The notes beneath the pieces are model-generated. The model was not told the DNA's origin and ran no database searches. It was given only the letters and a program-made list of their open reading frames with translations. This document shows positions 42,232-49,487 of a stretch of 64,000 bases of DNA, piece by piece. Position 1 is the first letter of the stretch, and every line of letters starts with the position of its first letter. A program made the translations under genes and the position numbers. Source of the stretch: Anaerolineales bacterium (GTDB taxonomy: Bacteria; Chloroflexota; Anaerolineae; Anaerolineales; UBA4823). The DNA lies in assembly GCA_020060465.1 (NCBI GenBank), contig JAGVAD010000038.1, forward strand, positions 1-64,000. Reading direction: 5' to 3'.

Positions 42232-43176
42232 CTATTCCCATAGCTCTTTATCGCTCAAATATTTATATCCTGCGTCAGGGAAAACCGTCACCACGACCCC
42301 TTCGTCCAGCTCCTCAGCCACTTGAAGCGCAGCCGCGGCCACCGCCCCAGACGAAATACCAACAAACAGACCTTCCTCCCGCGCCAGACGGCGCGTCATT
42401 TCGTAGGCTGTTTCGGTCTCCACGGTTATCGTAAGGTCTGGCAAAGCGGGATCGAAAATGCCCGGTGGAATGGCTGTGGGGATGTGTTTCAAGCCTTCCA
42501 GCCCGTGGAAAGGCGAATCCGGTTGCACAGCAATCAACCGGATGGCAGGGTTATATTGGCGCAAATAGCGCCCCACGCCAATCAACGTTCCCGATGTGCC
42601 CAACCCGGCGACAAAATGGGTCACTCTGCCATGCGTCTGTCCCACGATCTCAGGGCCGGTGCCAAAATAATGCGCCTGCCAGTTGGCAGGGTTATCGTAC
42701 TGATTGGCGTAGAAATAGCGCTCCGGTTGTTCCTGCGCCATCTGGCGCGCCACGCGCAAGGCGCCATCCGAGCCTTCAGACGGATCAGTTAGCACGATCT
42801 CAGCGCCCAGGGCGCGCAGGATGGCAAGGCGTTCAGGGCTGGCGTTAGCCGGTAGCGCCAGGGTCACCGGAATCCCCATGGCTGCGCCAAACGTAGCGTA
42901 AGCAATGCCCATATTGCCCGAAGTAGAATCCAACAAGCGCTTGCCCGGCGTGAGACTGCCATCGCAAATCGCTGTGCGCAAGATGTTGAGCGCCGGCCGA
43001 TCTTTGACCGAGCCGCCAGGGTTGAACCATTCCGCTTTTGCAAAGACCTGCACTTTCGCGGAGAGGTGGGCGGTCACGCGTTGCAGGCGCAGCAAAGGCG
43101 TGTTGCCGACCGCGGCTTCCAGGCTGGCGGCAGCCCGATCGGATAGCTGGAATTGGGTTTCAACCACGGTTTGCAT
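42232..43176 (-). CDS. cysM: CysM-type cysteine synthase (CysO-thiocarboxylate dependent)
   Basis: A 314-aa fold-type II PLP enzyme. PLP Lys58 is in NPGGSVKDRPA, with DSTSGNMGIAYA (phosphate-binding asparagine loop), NQYDNPANWQAHYFGTGPEI and VAGLGTSGTLIGVGRYL. These match mycobacterial CysM more closely than CysK, and the context (CysO, MoeZ, JAMM) supports O-phosphoserine plus CysO-thiocarboxylate as substrates. ATG 43176 follows AGGAAGG; upstream in-frame starts lack a site. It is first in the operon, after a long leader. Confidence 0.9.
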   Translation of the reverse strand: MQTVVETQFQLSDRAAASLEAAVGNTPLLRLQRVTAHLSAKVQVFAKAEWFNPGGSVKDRPALNILRTAICDGSLTPGKRLLDSTSGNMGIAYATFGAAMGIPVTLALPANASPERLAILRALGAEIVLTDPSEGSDGALRVARQMAQEQPERYFYANQYDNPANWQAHYFGTGPEIVGQTHGRVTHFVAGLGTSGTLIGVGRYLRQYNPAIRLIAVQPDSPFHGLEGLKHIPTAIPPGIFDPALPDLTITVETETAYEMTRRLAREEGLFVGISSGAVAAAALQVAEELDEGVVVTVFPDAGYKYLSDKELWE

Positions 43177-43348
43177 TTCGACCTTCCTCATTAAACACAG
43201 AACGGCCAAATAGACTTAAAACAAAACGGGCGTTGCGCTGGCGCATGTAGCGCTTTTACGCTCGACGAAGCTGGGTTCGCAAGCGGGGCCGCAACCGCCC
43301 GATTTCAGTCTTTTGGCCGTCCAAAGCAGCGGACGCTGCTCTACAGGC

Positions 43349-43385
43349 TATTTACTGACGAGGCGGTTATGGACCCCGCCTCAGA
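43349..43385 (-). promoter_or_regulatory. Hairpin following the Cys codons of the leader ORF
   Basis: GAGGCGG pairs perfectly with CCGCCTC (7 bp), with the leader-peptide stop codon in the loop. Ribosome stalling at the Cys codons just upstream would mask the 5' arm. No T-run follows, so control may be by another fold downstream; a further AGCAGCG/CGCTGCT hairpin lies at about 43325-43342. Confidence 0.55.
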
Positions 43386-43402
43386 CACATGCAAGTATTC
43401 AC
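43367..43402 (-). CDS. Cysteine-containing leader peptide upstream of cysM
   Basis: An 11-codon frame, GTG start, encoding MNTCMCLRRGP, lies 38 nt after the predicted transcription start and about 190 nt before cysM. AGGAG is 10 nt upstream. The Cys codons (TGC, TGT at codons 4 and 6) lie just before a hairpin. This is the layout of amino-acid attenuators, so a cysteine-responsive leader is inferred. The GTG start and small size keep the confidence moderate. Confidence 0.6.
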   Translation of the reverse strand: MNTCMCLRRGP

Positions 43403-43446
43403 AGAAGATAAACTCCTAAAGAATTTTTATGACAATCTTGATAATA

Positions 43447-43474
43447 ATTGTATCCGAGAAGCGAAATTTGTCAA
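43447..43474 (-). promoter_or_regulatory. Sigma-70-type promoter of the cysteine operon
   Basis: On the minus strand TTGACA, a 16-nt spacer, then TACAAT. It predicts transcription start near 43440 and an untranslated leader of about 265 nt before cysM. Confidence 0.8.
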
Positions 43475-43544
43475 GGGAGGATTTTTTAATCTTTGACCTC
43501 AATGGGCGCAAACTGGAAATACATAAAGATAATTTCGGATCGTT

Positions 43545-43561
43545 TCCCTCTTGAGCGTTGG
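43545..43561. repeat. 17-nt repeat TCCCTCTTGAGCGTTGG (copy 1)
   Basis: Exact match to 62384-62400; the preceding bases (CGGAT..T) are also similar. Both copies are intergenic, about 19 kb apart, in the same orientation. Confidence 0.6.
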
Positions 43562-43642
43562 CATTGTGATGAACAACAGTTTTTTCCCAAAGGACGAAAA
43601 AATCGCCGCCGAGTTCACAGAGACCACAGGGAGGCGATCCAA

Positions 43643-43677
43643 TTTCGCTCCGCCGATTTTCCTTCGGCGGAGCGAAA
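43643..43677 (-). terminator. 14-bp perfect hairpin after kamA
   Basis: TTTCGCTCCGCCGA pairs with TCGGCGGAGCGAAA around a 7-nt loop, 17 nt after the kamA stop. No clear T-run follows, so it may rely on stem strength or act as a processing/stability element. Confidence 0.5.
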
Positions 43678-43694
43678 AAGGAGGCTGCAATCGC

Positions 43695-45041
43695 TTAAGT
43701 CTGAGAAGGGGTCTCTGGCTCTTCGCCTGCTCCGATACCCAGCGGAACCCACTTTTTCGGGTCCTTCAAGCGATGTTCGATGCCGCTGCGATCGTGCACT
43801 TGGTCGAAACCTTCTGGCTTAATAAACATCTGCTCGCCTTCCAGCAGCCCCAGCACGCCGCTTTGACCCGGTTCTGGGCGCTTTTGTCCTTTGAACTTGG
43901 CTGCATGGCTGGGCAAATAGTCAATCGGCTCCTCGTAGGTGGTGATATAGCCTTCGTAGTTGCGCAACACCACCTTATGATCGGACATGGAGAGCAGATA
44001 ATTGGGCATCACCGGGATTTTCCCACCCCCACCGGGAGCGTCAATAATATATTGGTGGACAGCGTAACCGGAGGTATGCCCGCGCAAACCTTCCATAATT
44101 TCCAGCCCCTTCGCCACCGGCGTGCGGAAATGCCCCGCCCCTGCGACCAGGTCGCATTGATAAAGGTAATAGGGTCGGACACGGATACGCACCAGTTTTT
44201 GCACCAGATCGCGCTGGATATGCACATTATCGTTCACGCCGGCTAACAACACCGCCTGATTGCCCAACGGAATGCCGGCGCGGGTCAGGCGGTCGCAAGC
44301 CTGTTCCAGCTCGGCGCTGATTTCATTGGGATGGTTGACATGGATATTCATCCATAGCGGGTGGTATTTTTGCAACATGTCGCACAGCTCATCCGTAATC
44401 CGCATGGGTAAAAAGACTGGCACGCGTGAACCGATGCGTACGATCTCGATGTGAGGGATCTCGCGCAGGCGGCTGAGGATCTCCTCCAATATCTTGGGTG
44501 CCAACACCAATGGGTCGCCGCCCGAGAGCAACACATCCCGCACCTGCGGAGTGCGTTTCAGATATTCCAATTGCATTTCAAATTCCGCCCGCGAGAAAGT
44601 CGCCGAGGGATCGCCTACGATGCGCGAGCGAGTGCAATAGCGACAATAAGAAGCGCACTGGGTGGTCACCAGCATCAGCACACGGTCTGGATAGCGATGC
44701 ACCAGCCCCGGCACGGGCGAATGGCGATCTTCGGCCAGCGAGTCCTCCATCATAGCGGTGAAGGGCGTCAGTTCCGCGTCGGTGGGCACCACCTGCTTGC
44801 GGATTGGGTCATCCGGGTCATCTGGATCAATCAACGAAATAAAATACGGCGTAATATCCACCCGAAACAGATGCGTCGCCGAGAGCGCCTTACGCTCGCT
44901 TTCTGTCAGGTGGATAACTTTCTCAAACTCCTCTACGGTATTGATCCGGTTGCTGAGCTGCCAGCGCCAGTTGAACCACTTTTCGTCGGGCACATCGGCG
45001 TAAAGCGGAGCGCGTTTAGAAGGGAAAGGTGAAGAGGTCAT
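43695..45041 (-). CDS. kamA: L-lysine 2,3-aminomutase
   Basis: A 448-aa radical-SAM, PLP-dependent mutase. The cluster motif is CASYCRYC (Cys129, Cys133, Cys136); LLSGGDPLVLAPKILE and NHPNEISAELEQACDRLTRAGIPLGNQAVLL are typical. YQCDLVAGAGHFRTPV and YIIDAPGGGGKIPVMPNYL contain the two Asp residues that bind the lysine side chain in the clostridial enzyme, which supports lysine as substrate. It makes beta-lysine, for lysine degradation or osmolyte synthesis. ATG has CAGGAG. A structured leader precedes it. Confidence 0.93.
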   Translation of the reverse strand: MTSSPFPSKRAPLYADVPDEKWFNWRWQLSNRINTVEEFEKVIHLTESERKALSATHLFRVDITPYFISLIDPDDPDDPIRKQVVPTDAELTPFTAMMEDSLAEDRHSPVPGLVHRYPDRVLMLVTTQCASYCRYCTRSRIVGDPSATFSRAEFEMQLEYLKRTPQVRDVLLSGGDPLVLAPKILEEILSRLREIPHIEIVRIGSRVPVFLPMRITDELCDMLQKYHPLWMNIHVNHPNEISAELEQACDRLTRAGIPLGNQAVLLAGVNDNVHIQRDLVQKLVRIRVRPYYLYQCDLVAGAGHFRTPVAKGLEIMEGLRGHTSGYAVHQYIIDAPGGGGKIPVMPNYLLSMSDHKVVLRNYEGYITTYEEPIDYLPSHAAKFKGQKRPEPGQSGVLGLLEGEQMFIKPEGFDQVHDRSGIEHRLKDPKKWVPLGIGAGEEPETPSQT

Positions 45042-45159
45042 AGTCAGGTCTCCTGTGAGAAGAACACATCACAAACCACTGCCTGCTGATAACAGTAAGA
45101 ACAGGCCTGAAACATTCGCCGCCAGTCAATCGCTTTCAGCCTACAAGCCGAAAGTGGTT

Positions 45160-45244
45160 GTTTACGGTCAAGGCGGAAACCAGGACGATCATCCCGTGAT
45201 CGTCGGCGGGTCATGATCGGTGCGAAAGAAGCCGCTGCGTAAAC
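45160..45244 (-). promoter_or_regulatory. Structured 5' leader of kamA (candidate regulatory RNA)
   Basis: A long-range 7-bp stem (GTTTACG/CGTAAAC) encloses an 8-bp perfect hairpin (GACGATCA, loop CGGGA, TGATCGTC at 45184-45204). A further CTTTC-GAAAG hairpin lies outside the enclosing stem, at about 45133-45155. The leader between promoter and kamA is about 230 nt. It does not match the lysine riboswitch core. Confidence 0.45.
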
Positions 45245-45275
45245 CTGAGCGCCAAATGATGCACATAGTGATTGA

Positions 45276-45304
45276 ATTGTAAATTAAACTGCTCTGCGGG
45301 TCAA
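45276..45304 (-). promoter_or_regulatory. kamA promoter
   Basis: On the minus strand TTGACC, a 17-nt spacer, then TACAAT. Predicted transcription start is near 45269, leaving a leader of about 230 nt. Confidence 0.75.
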
Positions 45305-45339
45305 ATTATCTACGCCCAATGAGCCGCCAATGAAAACAA

Positions 45340-46473
45340 TTAAGGCGCTAAAATCACCTCAACGCTGGATAAATAGGCGATGTCAGAGATTGGCTCGCCT
45401 TCTTCAAAGACCACCAGCAACGCCGGGGTTAAATCAGTCACCGTATAGGGCGCTTCGGCGATGAATACGCCATAGTCGCCTGGGATGGTCACGTTCACCC
45501 GCGCCAACCGCTGCCCCAAGATGCGGCCATCCTCGCCGATGATCATCACACGCAAAGGCTGATCGGGGCGATTCGGCAAAGCGCGGCCGGAGACGATCAG
45601 CTTCCCGCCCTGGATCAGCGCTTTTGGTGTTGGTTCCTGGATCACCAGGCGCTGCAGGAGCGCCGTCGCCGGGTTGAGTTCCGTTTGACCGCTGGACAGC
45701 AGGATCAGGTTCACCGAATTGACATCAATCAGCCGCCCAAACGGGTCTTCCAAACTGACTACCAGACGACCCAACTCGCCAGCCCCGCCGATTTCAAAAT
45801 CCAGATCCGCATCCACTCGTGCTGCCTGCCAGGGGATGTTCTGAAACGTGCGCAGGTGGCGCGCCAGCAACCGGCCATCTTCGCCATAAAGTTCGATGCG
45901 CAGCACTTTCCCATTGCCAGAGGTCAGGCGGATGGTCGCCTGGATCGGCGAAATCACCCGCGATAACTCTCCCAGGCGGTAGATTTGCAACGGCGCATCG
46001 GGGATGGGCGGCGCCGGACTGGGCGTCAGCCGCGCCAGATCGGGGGTCGGCAGAGAAAAAGTGGCTGTCGGCGGCGCTGCATTGACGGTGGGAGATAAGA
46101 TGATGGTGGGTGTGGGCGACTCTGCGCGGCCTGGCTCAAGGGTGAGCGCAGGCACAGTTGTAACAGCCGGGAGTGTCGGGCTTACCGCTGGCGCGATTGT
46201 CTGCATGACCTGCTCTGTAACAGAAACCTGGGGCGTTTGGCTCGGCATTCCTGCCAGCGTTGCAGGCGAGGTCGCGGCAACAGACTGACCAATCTGATCA
46301 GCAGGCGCAGGGGTGAACACAGGCACTCCCCGCGCCTGCAATGTCAGCGCCACGACCGTTGGCATATATTCCGTCGGGATGGGCGTCGGCAAGCTAGAAT
46401 ATCCCAGGCTAACGCATCCGCTCAACAAACCGACGGAGGCCAGGGCAACGAACAGACAACCCTGAAATTTCAC
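45340..46473 (-). CDS. Predicted lipoprotein with Pro/Thr linker and Ig-like domains
   Basis: 377 aa. A signal with lipobox LLSGCVS, a low-complexity Pro/Thr/Ser linker to residue ~165, then two beta-rich segments (ATIRLTSGNGKVLRIELYGEDGRLLARH, and LRVMIIGEDGRILGQRLARVNV). The repeated 'ExGEDGRxLxxxL' pattern suggests two related domains. The gene overlaps the M32 peptidase stop (ATGA). The function is unknown; it is likely an outer-face lipoprotein. Confidence 0.78.
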   Translation of the reverse strand: MKFQGCLFVALASVGLLSGCVSLGYSSLPTPIPTEYMPTVVALTLQARGVPVFTPAPADQIGQSVAATSPATLAGMPSQTPQVSVTEQVMQTIAPAVSPTLPAVTTVPALTLEPGRAESPTPTIILSPTVNAAPPTATFSLPTPDLARLTPSPAPPIPDAPLQIYRLGELSRVISPIQATIRLTSGNGKVLRIELYGEDGRLLARHLRTFQNIPWQAARVDADLDFEIGGAGELGRLVVSLEDPFGRLIDVNSVNLILLSSGQTELNPATALLQRLVIQEPTPKALIQGGKLIVSGRALPNRPDQPLRVMIIGEDGRILGQRLARVNVTIPGDYGVFIAEAPYTVTDLTPALLVVFEEGEPISDIAYLSSVEVILAP

Positions 46474-47993
46474 GAAATGATGTCGCCGTTTAGCCCATAG
46501 ATTTGGGCAAATTTCGTATTCAGATAGCGTATATACGGCGCCGGGTCAATCTTAGAGCCGGTGACTCGCTGCACCAGGTCTTGCGGTTCGAACTTTGCAC
46601 CATGTCGGTGGATGTTTCTGCGCAACCAACCCAGCAAAGCAGTAAAGTCGCCTCGACGGATCTGATCGCTCAGATCAGGGATCTCCTGCTGAATGCGCTC
46701 CCACAGTTGGAGCGAGATCAGATTCCCCAATGCATACGTGGCGAAATATCCTATCAATCCGCTTGACCAATGGATATCCTGCAACACGCCCAGCGTATCG
46801 TTCGGCGGCATAACGCCAAGATATTCCTGCATACGCGAGTTCCAGATCTCTGGCAAATCCTTGACCCGGATCGTACCTTCGAACATGCCAATCTCAATTT
46901 CCAGGCGTAGCATAATATGCAGGTTGTAGGTCGCCTCATCAGCCTCCACCCGAATCAAAGAAGGCGAGACTCGATTGACGCCTTTATAGAACGTTTCCAG
47001 GTCCACTTTGCCAAGCTGTTCGGGGAAATACTCCTGCAGGCGCGGGTAGAACCGCTCCCAAAAAGGCAGAGAGCGACCGACCAGGTTTTCCCACATGCGC
47101 GATTGGGACTCGTGCACGGCAAGCGATGCGCCAGAAGCCAGAGGGGTTCGCGCCAGAGCATGATCCACCCCCATTTCATAGAGCGCATGGCCGGCCTCGT
47201 GCATTGTGCCGAATAACGCCGTGTTCAAAAAATCGGGATAGACGCGAGTGGTAATCCGCACATCGTCAATGCCAAAACTTTGGGTGAAGGGATGCGGCGC
47301 TTTATCCTGACGGCCGCGCTTCCAGTCATAACCAAAGGCAGTGATCACCTCCACGCCGAAATCCCACTGCTTCTGTTCATCGTATTGCAAATGCAGGAAG
47401 GACGAATCTACTTGAGGTCTTTCGGCTATCGCTCGAACCAGAGCTACCTGTTTCGGACGCAGGGCATTAAAAATCGCCCGCACCTCGGCAGTTTTCATTC
47501 CCGGCTCGAAATCGTCCAGCAAGGGGTCGTAGATATGCTCGTAAGGGGCAAAGCATTCCGCATAACGGCGGCGCAGTTCCACGATTTTCTCCAAATGCGG
47601 CAGGAGTTTAGAGAAATTATTCTCTGCCCGCGCTTCCGTCCAGGCCAGGTGCGCCAGGGCGGTCGCCCTGGCAAAATCGGCAACCAGGTCTGTTGGCACG
47701 CGAGTGCGCTTCTCGTATTCGCGCCGCGTTACGCGGATCAGACAGGCCTCATCCGAGTCAGGATCGAGCGTTTCTGCATAGGGCGTCAACTCATCCAGCA
47801 GCCGACCAATCTCCACCGAGGTAAACTTGAGGTGGGCAAGGGTCTCCAACGTGCTTAATTGATGCCCGCGGCCTTCCGCCCCGCCAGGGGGCATGTAGGT
47901 CTGCTGATCCCAGGAGAGCAATGCAGCCGCGCTTTGCAAATCAGAAACTTCACCCAGCAGGTTCTTCAGTTGTGTCAGTTTTGATTCCATCAT
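46470..47993 (-). CDS. M32-family (Taq-type) metallocarboxypeptidase
   Basis: 507 aa. The zinc site is HEAGHALYEMG (HExxH) with the family motif DDVRITTRVYPDF and ESQSRMWENLVGRS, with a second Glu in the zinc site. NRVSPSLIRVEADEATYNLHIMLR also fits. It trims C-terminal residues from peptides in the cytoplasm. ATG 47993 follows GGAGC. It is transcribed with the downstream lipoprotein. Confidence 0.94.
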   Translation of the reverse strand: MMESKLTQLKNLLGEVSDLQSAAALLSWDQQTYMPPGGAEGRGHQLSTLETLAHLKFTSVEIGRLLDELTPYAETLDPDSDEACLIRVTRREYEKRTRVPTDLVADFARATALAHLAWTEARAENNFSKLLPHLEKIVELRRRYAECFAPYEHIYDPLLDDFEPGMKTAEVRAIFNALRPKQVALVRAIAERPQVDSSFLHLQYDEQKQWDFGVEVITAFGYDWKRGRQDKAPHPFTQSFGIDDVRITTRVYPDFLNTALFGTMHEAGHALYEMGVDHALARTPLASGASLAVHESQSRMWENLVGRSLPFWERFYPRLQEYFPEQLGKVDLETFYKGVNRVSPSLIRVEADEATYNLHIMLRLEIEIGMFEGTIRVKDLPEIWNSRMQEYLGVMPPNDTLGVLQDIHWSSGLIGYFATYALGNLISLQLWERIQQEIPDLSDQIRRGDFTALLGWLRRNIHRHGAKFEPQDLVQRVTGSKIDPAPYIRYLNTKFAQIYGLNGDIIS

Positions 47994-48027
47994 CAAGCAG
48001 CTCCAGTTCAGGTCAAATTAAGATTGT

Positions 48028-48969
48028 TTATACCACTTTCCAGCGCAGCGGTTGCCCATGCAACGCCGCCAGGACTTCGTGGGCAATATCCACCGCAGCG
48101 CGCGCCTGCGCTTCTGCGGTCTGCGCGCCAATGTGAGGGGTGGCGATGACTTTTGGATGAGATGTCAGAGCGCTCTTGCCAGGCGGCTCTTGAGCAAACA
48201 CATCCAGACCCGCGCCCGCCGCCTTGCCAGCCTCCAAGGCTGCCAACAACGCCGCTTCATCAATGATCCCGCCCCGCGCGGTACAAATCAAGCGTACGCC
48301 GGGCTTCATCTGCTCGAAGGAGCGTTGATCAATCATGCCGCGCGTTTCAGGCGTCAGCGGGACGTGAATGGTGATGATATCCGATTGCTGGTAAAGCTCC
48401 GCCAATGAAACCGGCTGAGCGCCGCGTTGGGCGATCTGTTCAGCGGAAAGCAACGGGTCGTAACCCAAGATTTTCATCTCAAAGGCTGCCGCCCGCCGCG
48501 CTACCGCGGCGCCGATCGCCCCCATGCCAATCACACCCAGCGTCTTTCCGCTCAATTCGTAGCCGATCAGCTCTTTCTTCAACCAGAGCCCCTGCTTCAT
48601 GGCTGCATCGGCGCGCGGCACCTCCCGCGCCAGCGCCAACATCAAAGCCATCGTCAATTCAGCCACCGCCAAGGTGGTTGAGGCTGGCGTATTCACCACG
48701 CACACGCCATGTTCTCGCGCCGCCGACAGATCAATATTATCCACACCGACGCCAGCCCGCCCAACCACACGTAAACGGGGCGCAGCCTCCAAAACCTGGG
48801 CGGTGACTTTTGTCCGCCCGCGCACGATCAACGCCTCGTAGTCGCCAAGGATGCGCAGCAGTTCATCACTTTGCACATCCTCTCGAACCACAACATGGGC
48901 CGAATGGCGCAATATTGCCAATCCGTTTTCTTCCAAGCCATCTGTAATCAGGATGTTAAATTCGCTCAT
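48028..48969 (-). CDS. D-2-hydroxyacid dehydrogenase, SerA-like without ACT domain
   Basis: 313 aa. NAD-binding loop LGVIGMGAIGAAVARRA and the catalytic residues Arg (CTARGGIIDE), Glu (FAQEPP) and His (ATPHIGAQTAEAQ). VGRAGVGVDNIDL is typical of D-3-phosphoglycerate dehydrogenase. The ACT regulatory domain of full-length SerA is lacking. With cysM nearby, 3-phosphoglycerate to phosphoserine would supply the O-phosphoserine acceptor, but this is inference. ATG 48969 is preferred; ATG 48984 is possible. Confidence 0.86.
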   Translation of the reverse strand: MSEFNILITDGLEENGLAILRHSAHVVVREDVQSDELLRILGDYEALIVRGRTKVTAQVLEAAPRLRVVGRAGVGVDNIDLSAAREHGVCVVNTPASTTLAVAELTMALMLALAREVPRADAAMKQGLWLKKELIGYELSGKTLGVIGMGAIGAAVARRAAAFEMKILGYDPLLSAEQIAQRGAQPVSLAELYQQSDIITIHVPLTPETRGMIDQRSFEQMKPGVRLICTARGGIIDEAALLAALEAGKAAGAGLDVFAQEPPGKSALTSHPKVIATPHIGAQTAEAQARAAVDIAHEVLAALHGQPLRWKVV

Positions 48970-49142
48970 TCTTTCACATGCCATTAAAAAACAAGTTAAA
49001 AGGGTTTCGCCTTGACCTTTCGACAGGCTTCCAGATTTTACCGCACATTCTCACGATCTGTCGGCATGTCACCATGCTTCTCGCTTAATCTCGCCGAAAC
49101 AACGGCAACATGGTATATTGACGACGTTCGGAGGATTGCGCC

Positions 49143-49481
49143 ATGAACAACAACACGTTTGTTGTAATCTTAATTACCGCTCCATCGCCAGAGGTCGGAA
49201 AACAGATCGCTCGCCTGCTCGTAGAGCAAAACTTAGCTGCCTGTGTGAACATCATCTCGCCGATGCGCTCAATCTACCGTTGGGAAGGCCAGATCCAGGA
49301 GGATGAAGAAACCCTGCTGATCGTCAAGAGCCGAGCAGACTTGTTTGAAGATTACGTGATCCCGACGGTCAAGGCGATCCATCCCTATCAGGTCCCCGAA
49401 ATGATCGCGCTCCCAATCCAATCGGGATTGGATGTTTATCTGGAATGGCTACAAAAAGAGACTCGCCGCAACACAGAGTGA
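49143..49481 (+). CDS. cutA: CutA-family divalent-cation tolerance protein
   Basis: 112 aa, PII-like trimeric fold: VILITAPSPEVGKQIARLLVEQNLAACVNIISPMRSIYRWEGQIQEDEETLLIVKS and HPYQVPEMIALPI are conserved. It has GGAGGATTGCGCC before the ATG. CutA1 proteins are linked to copper/divalent-metal tolerance; the mechanism remains unclear. It is a single gene, convergent with the large GGDEF-EAL gene. Confidence 0.95.
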   Translation: MNNNTFVVILITAPSPEVGKQIARLLVEQNLAACVNIISPMRSIYRWEGQIQEDEETLLIVKSRADLFEDYVIPTVKAIHPYQVPEMIALPIQSGLDVYLEWLQKETRRNTE

Positions 49482-49487
49482 GGCTTT

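Larger units (their letters stand above)
43475..43694. other. Non-coding interval with repeat relics between the cys promoter and kamA
   Basis: No gene is seen. It holds one copy of a 17-nt sequence shared with 62384-62400, a weak CACAGAG-type unit at 43614-43633, and a strong hairpin at 43643-43677. Confidence 0.6.

Noticed and set aside
45042-45275. Lysine riboswitch in the kamA leader
   Set aside because: The conserved core motifs of that riboswitch are not visible; only unassigned structure is reported.
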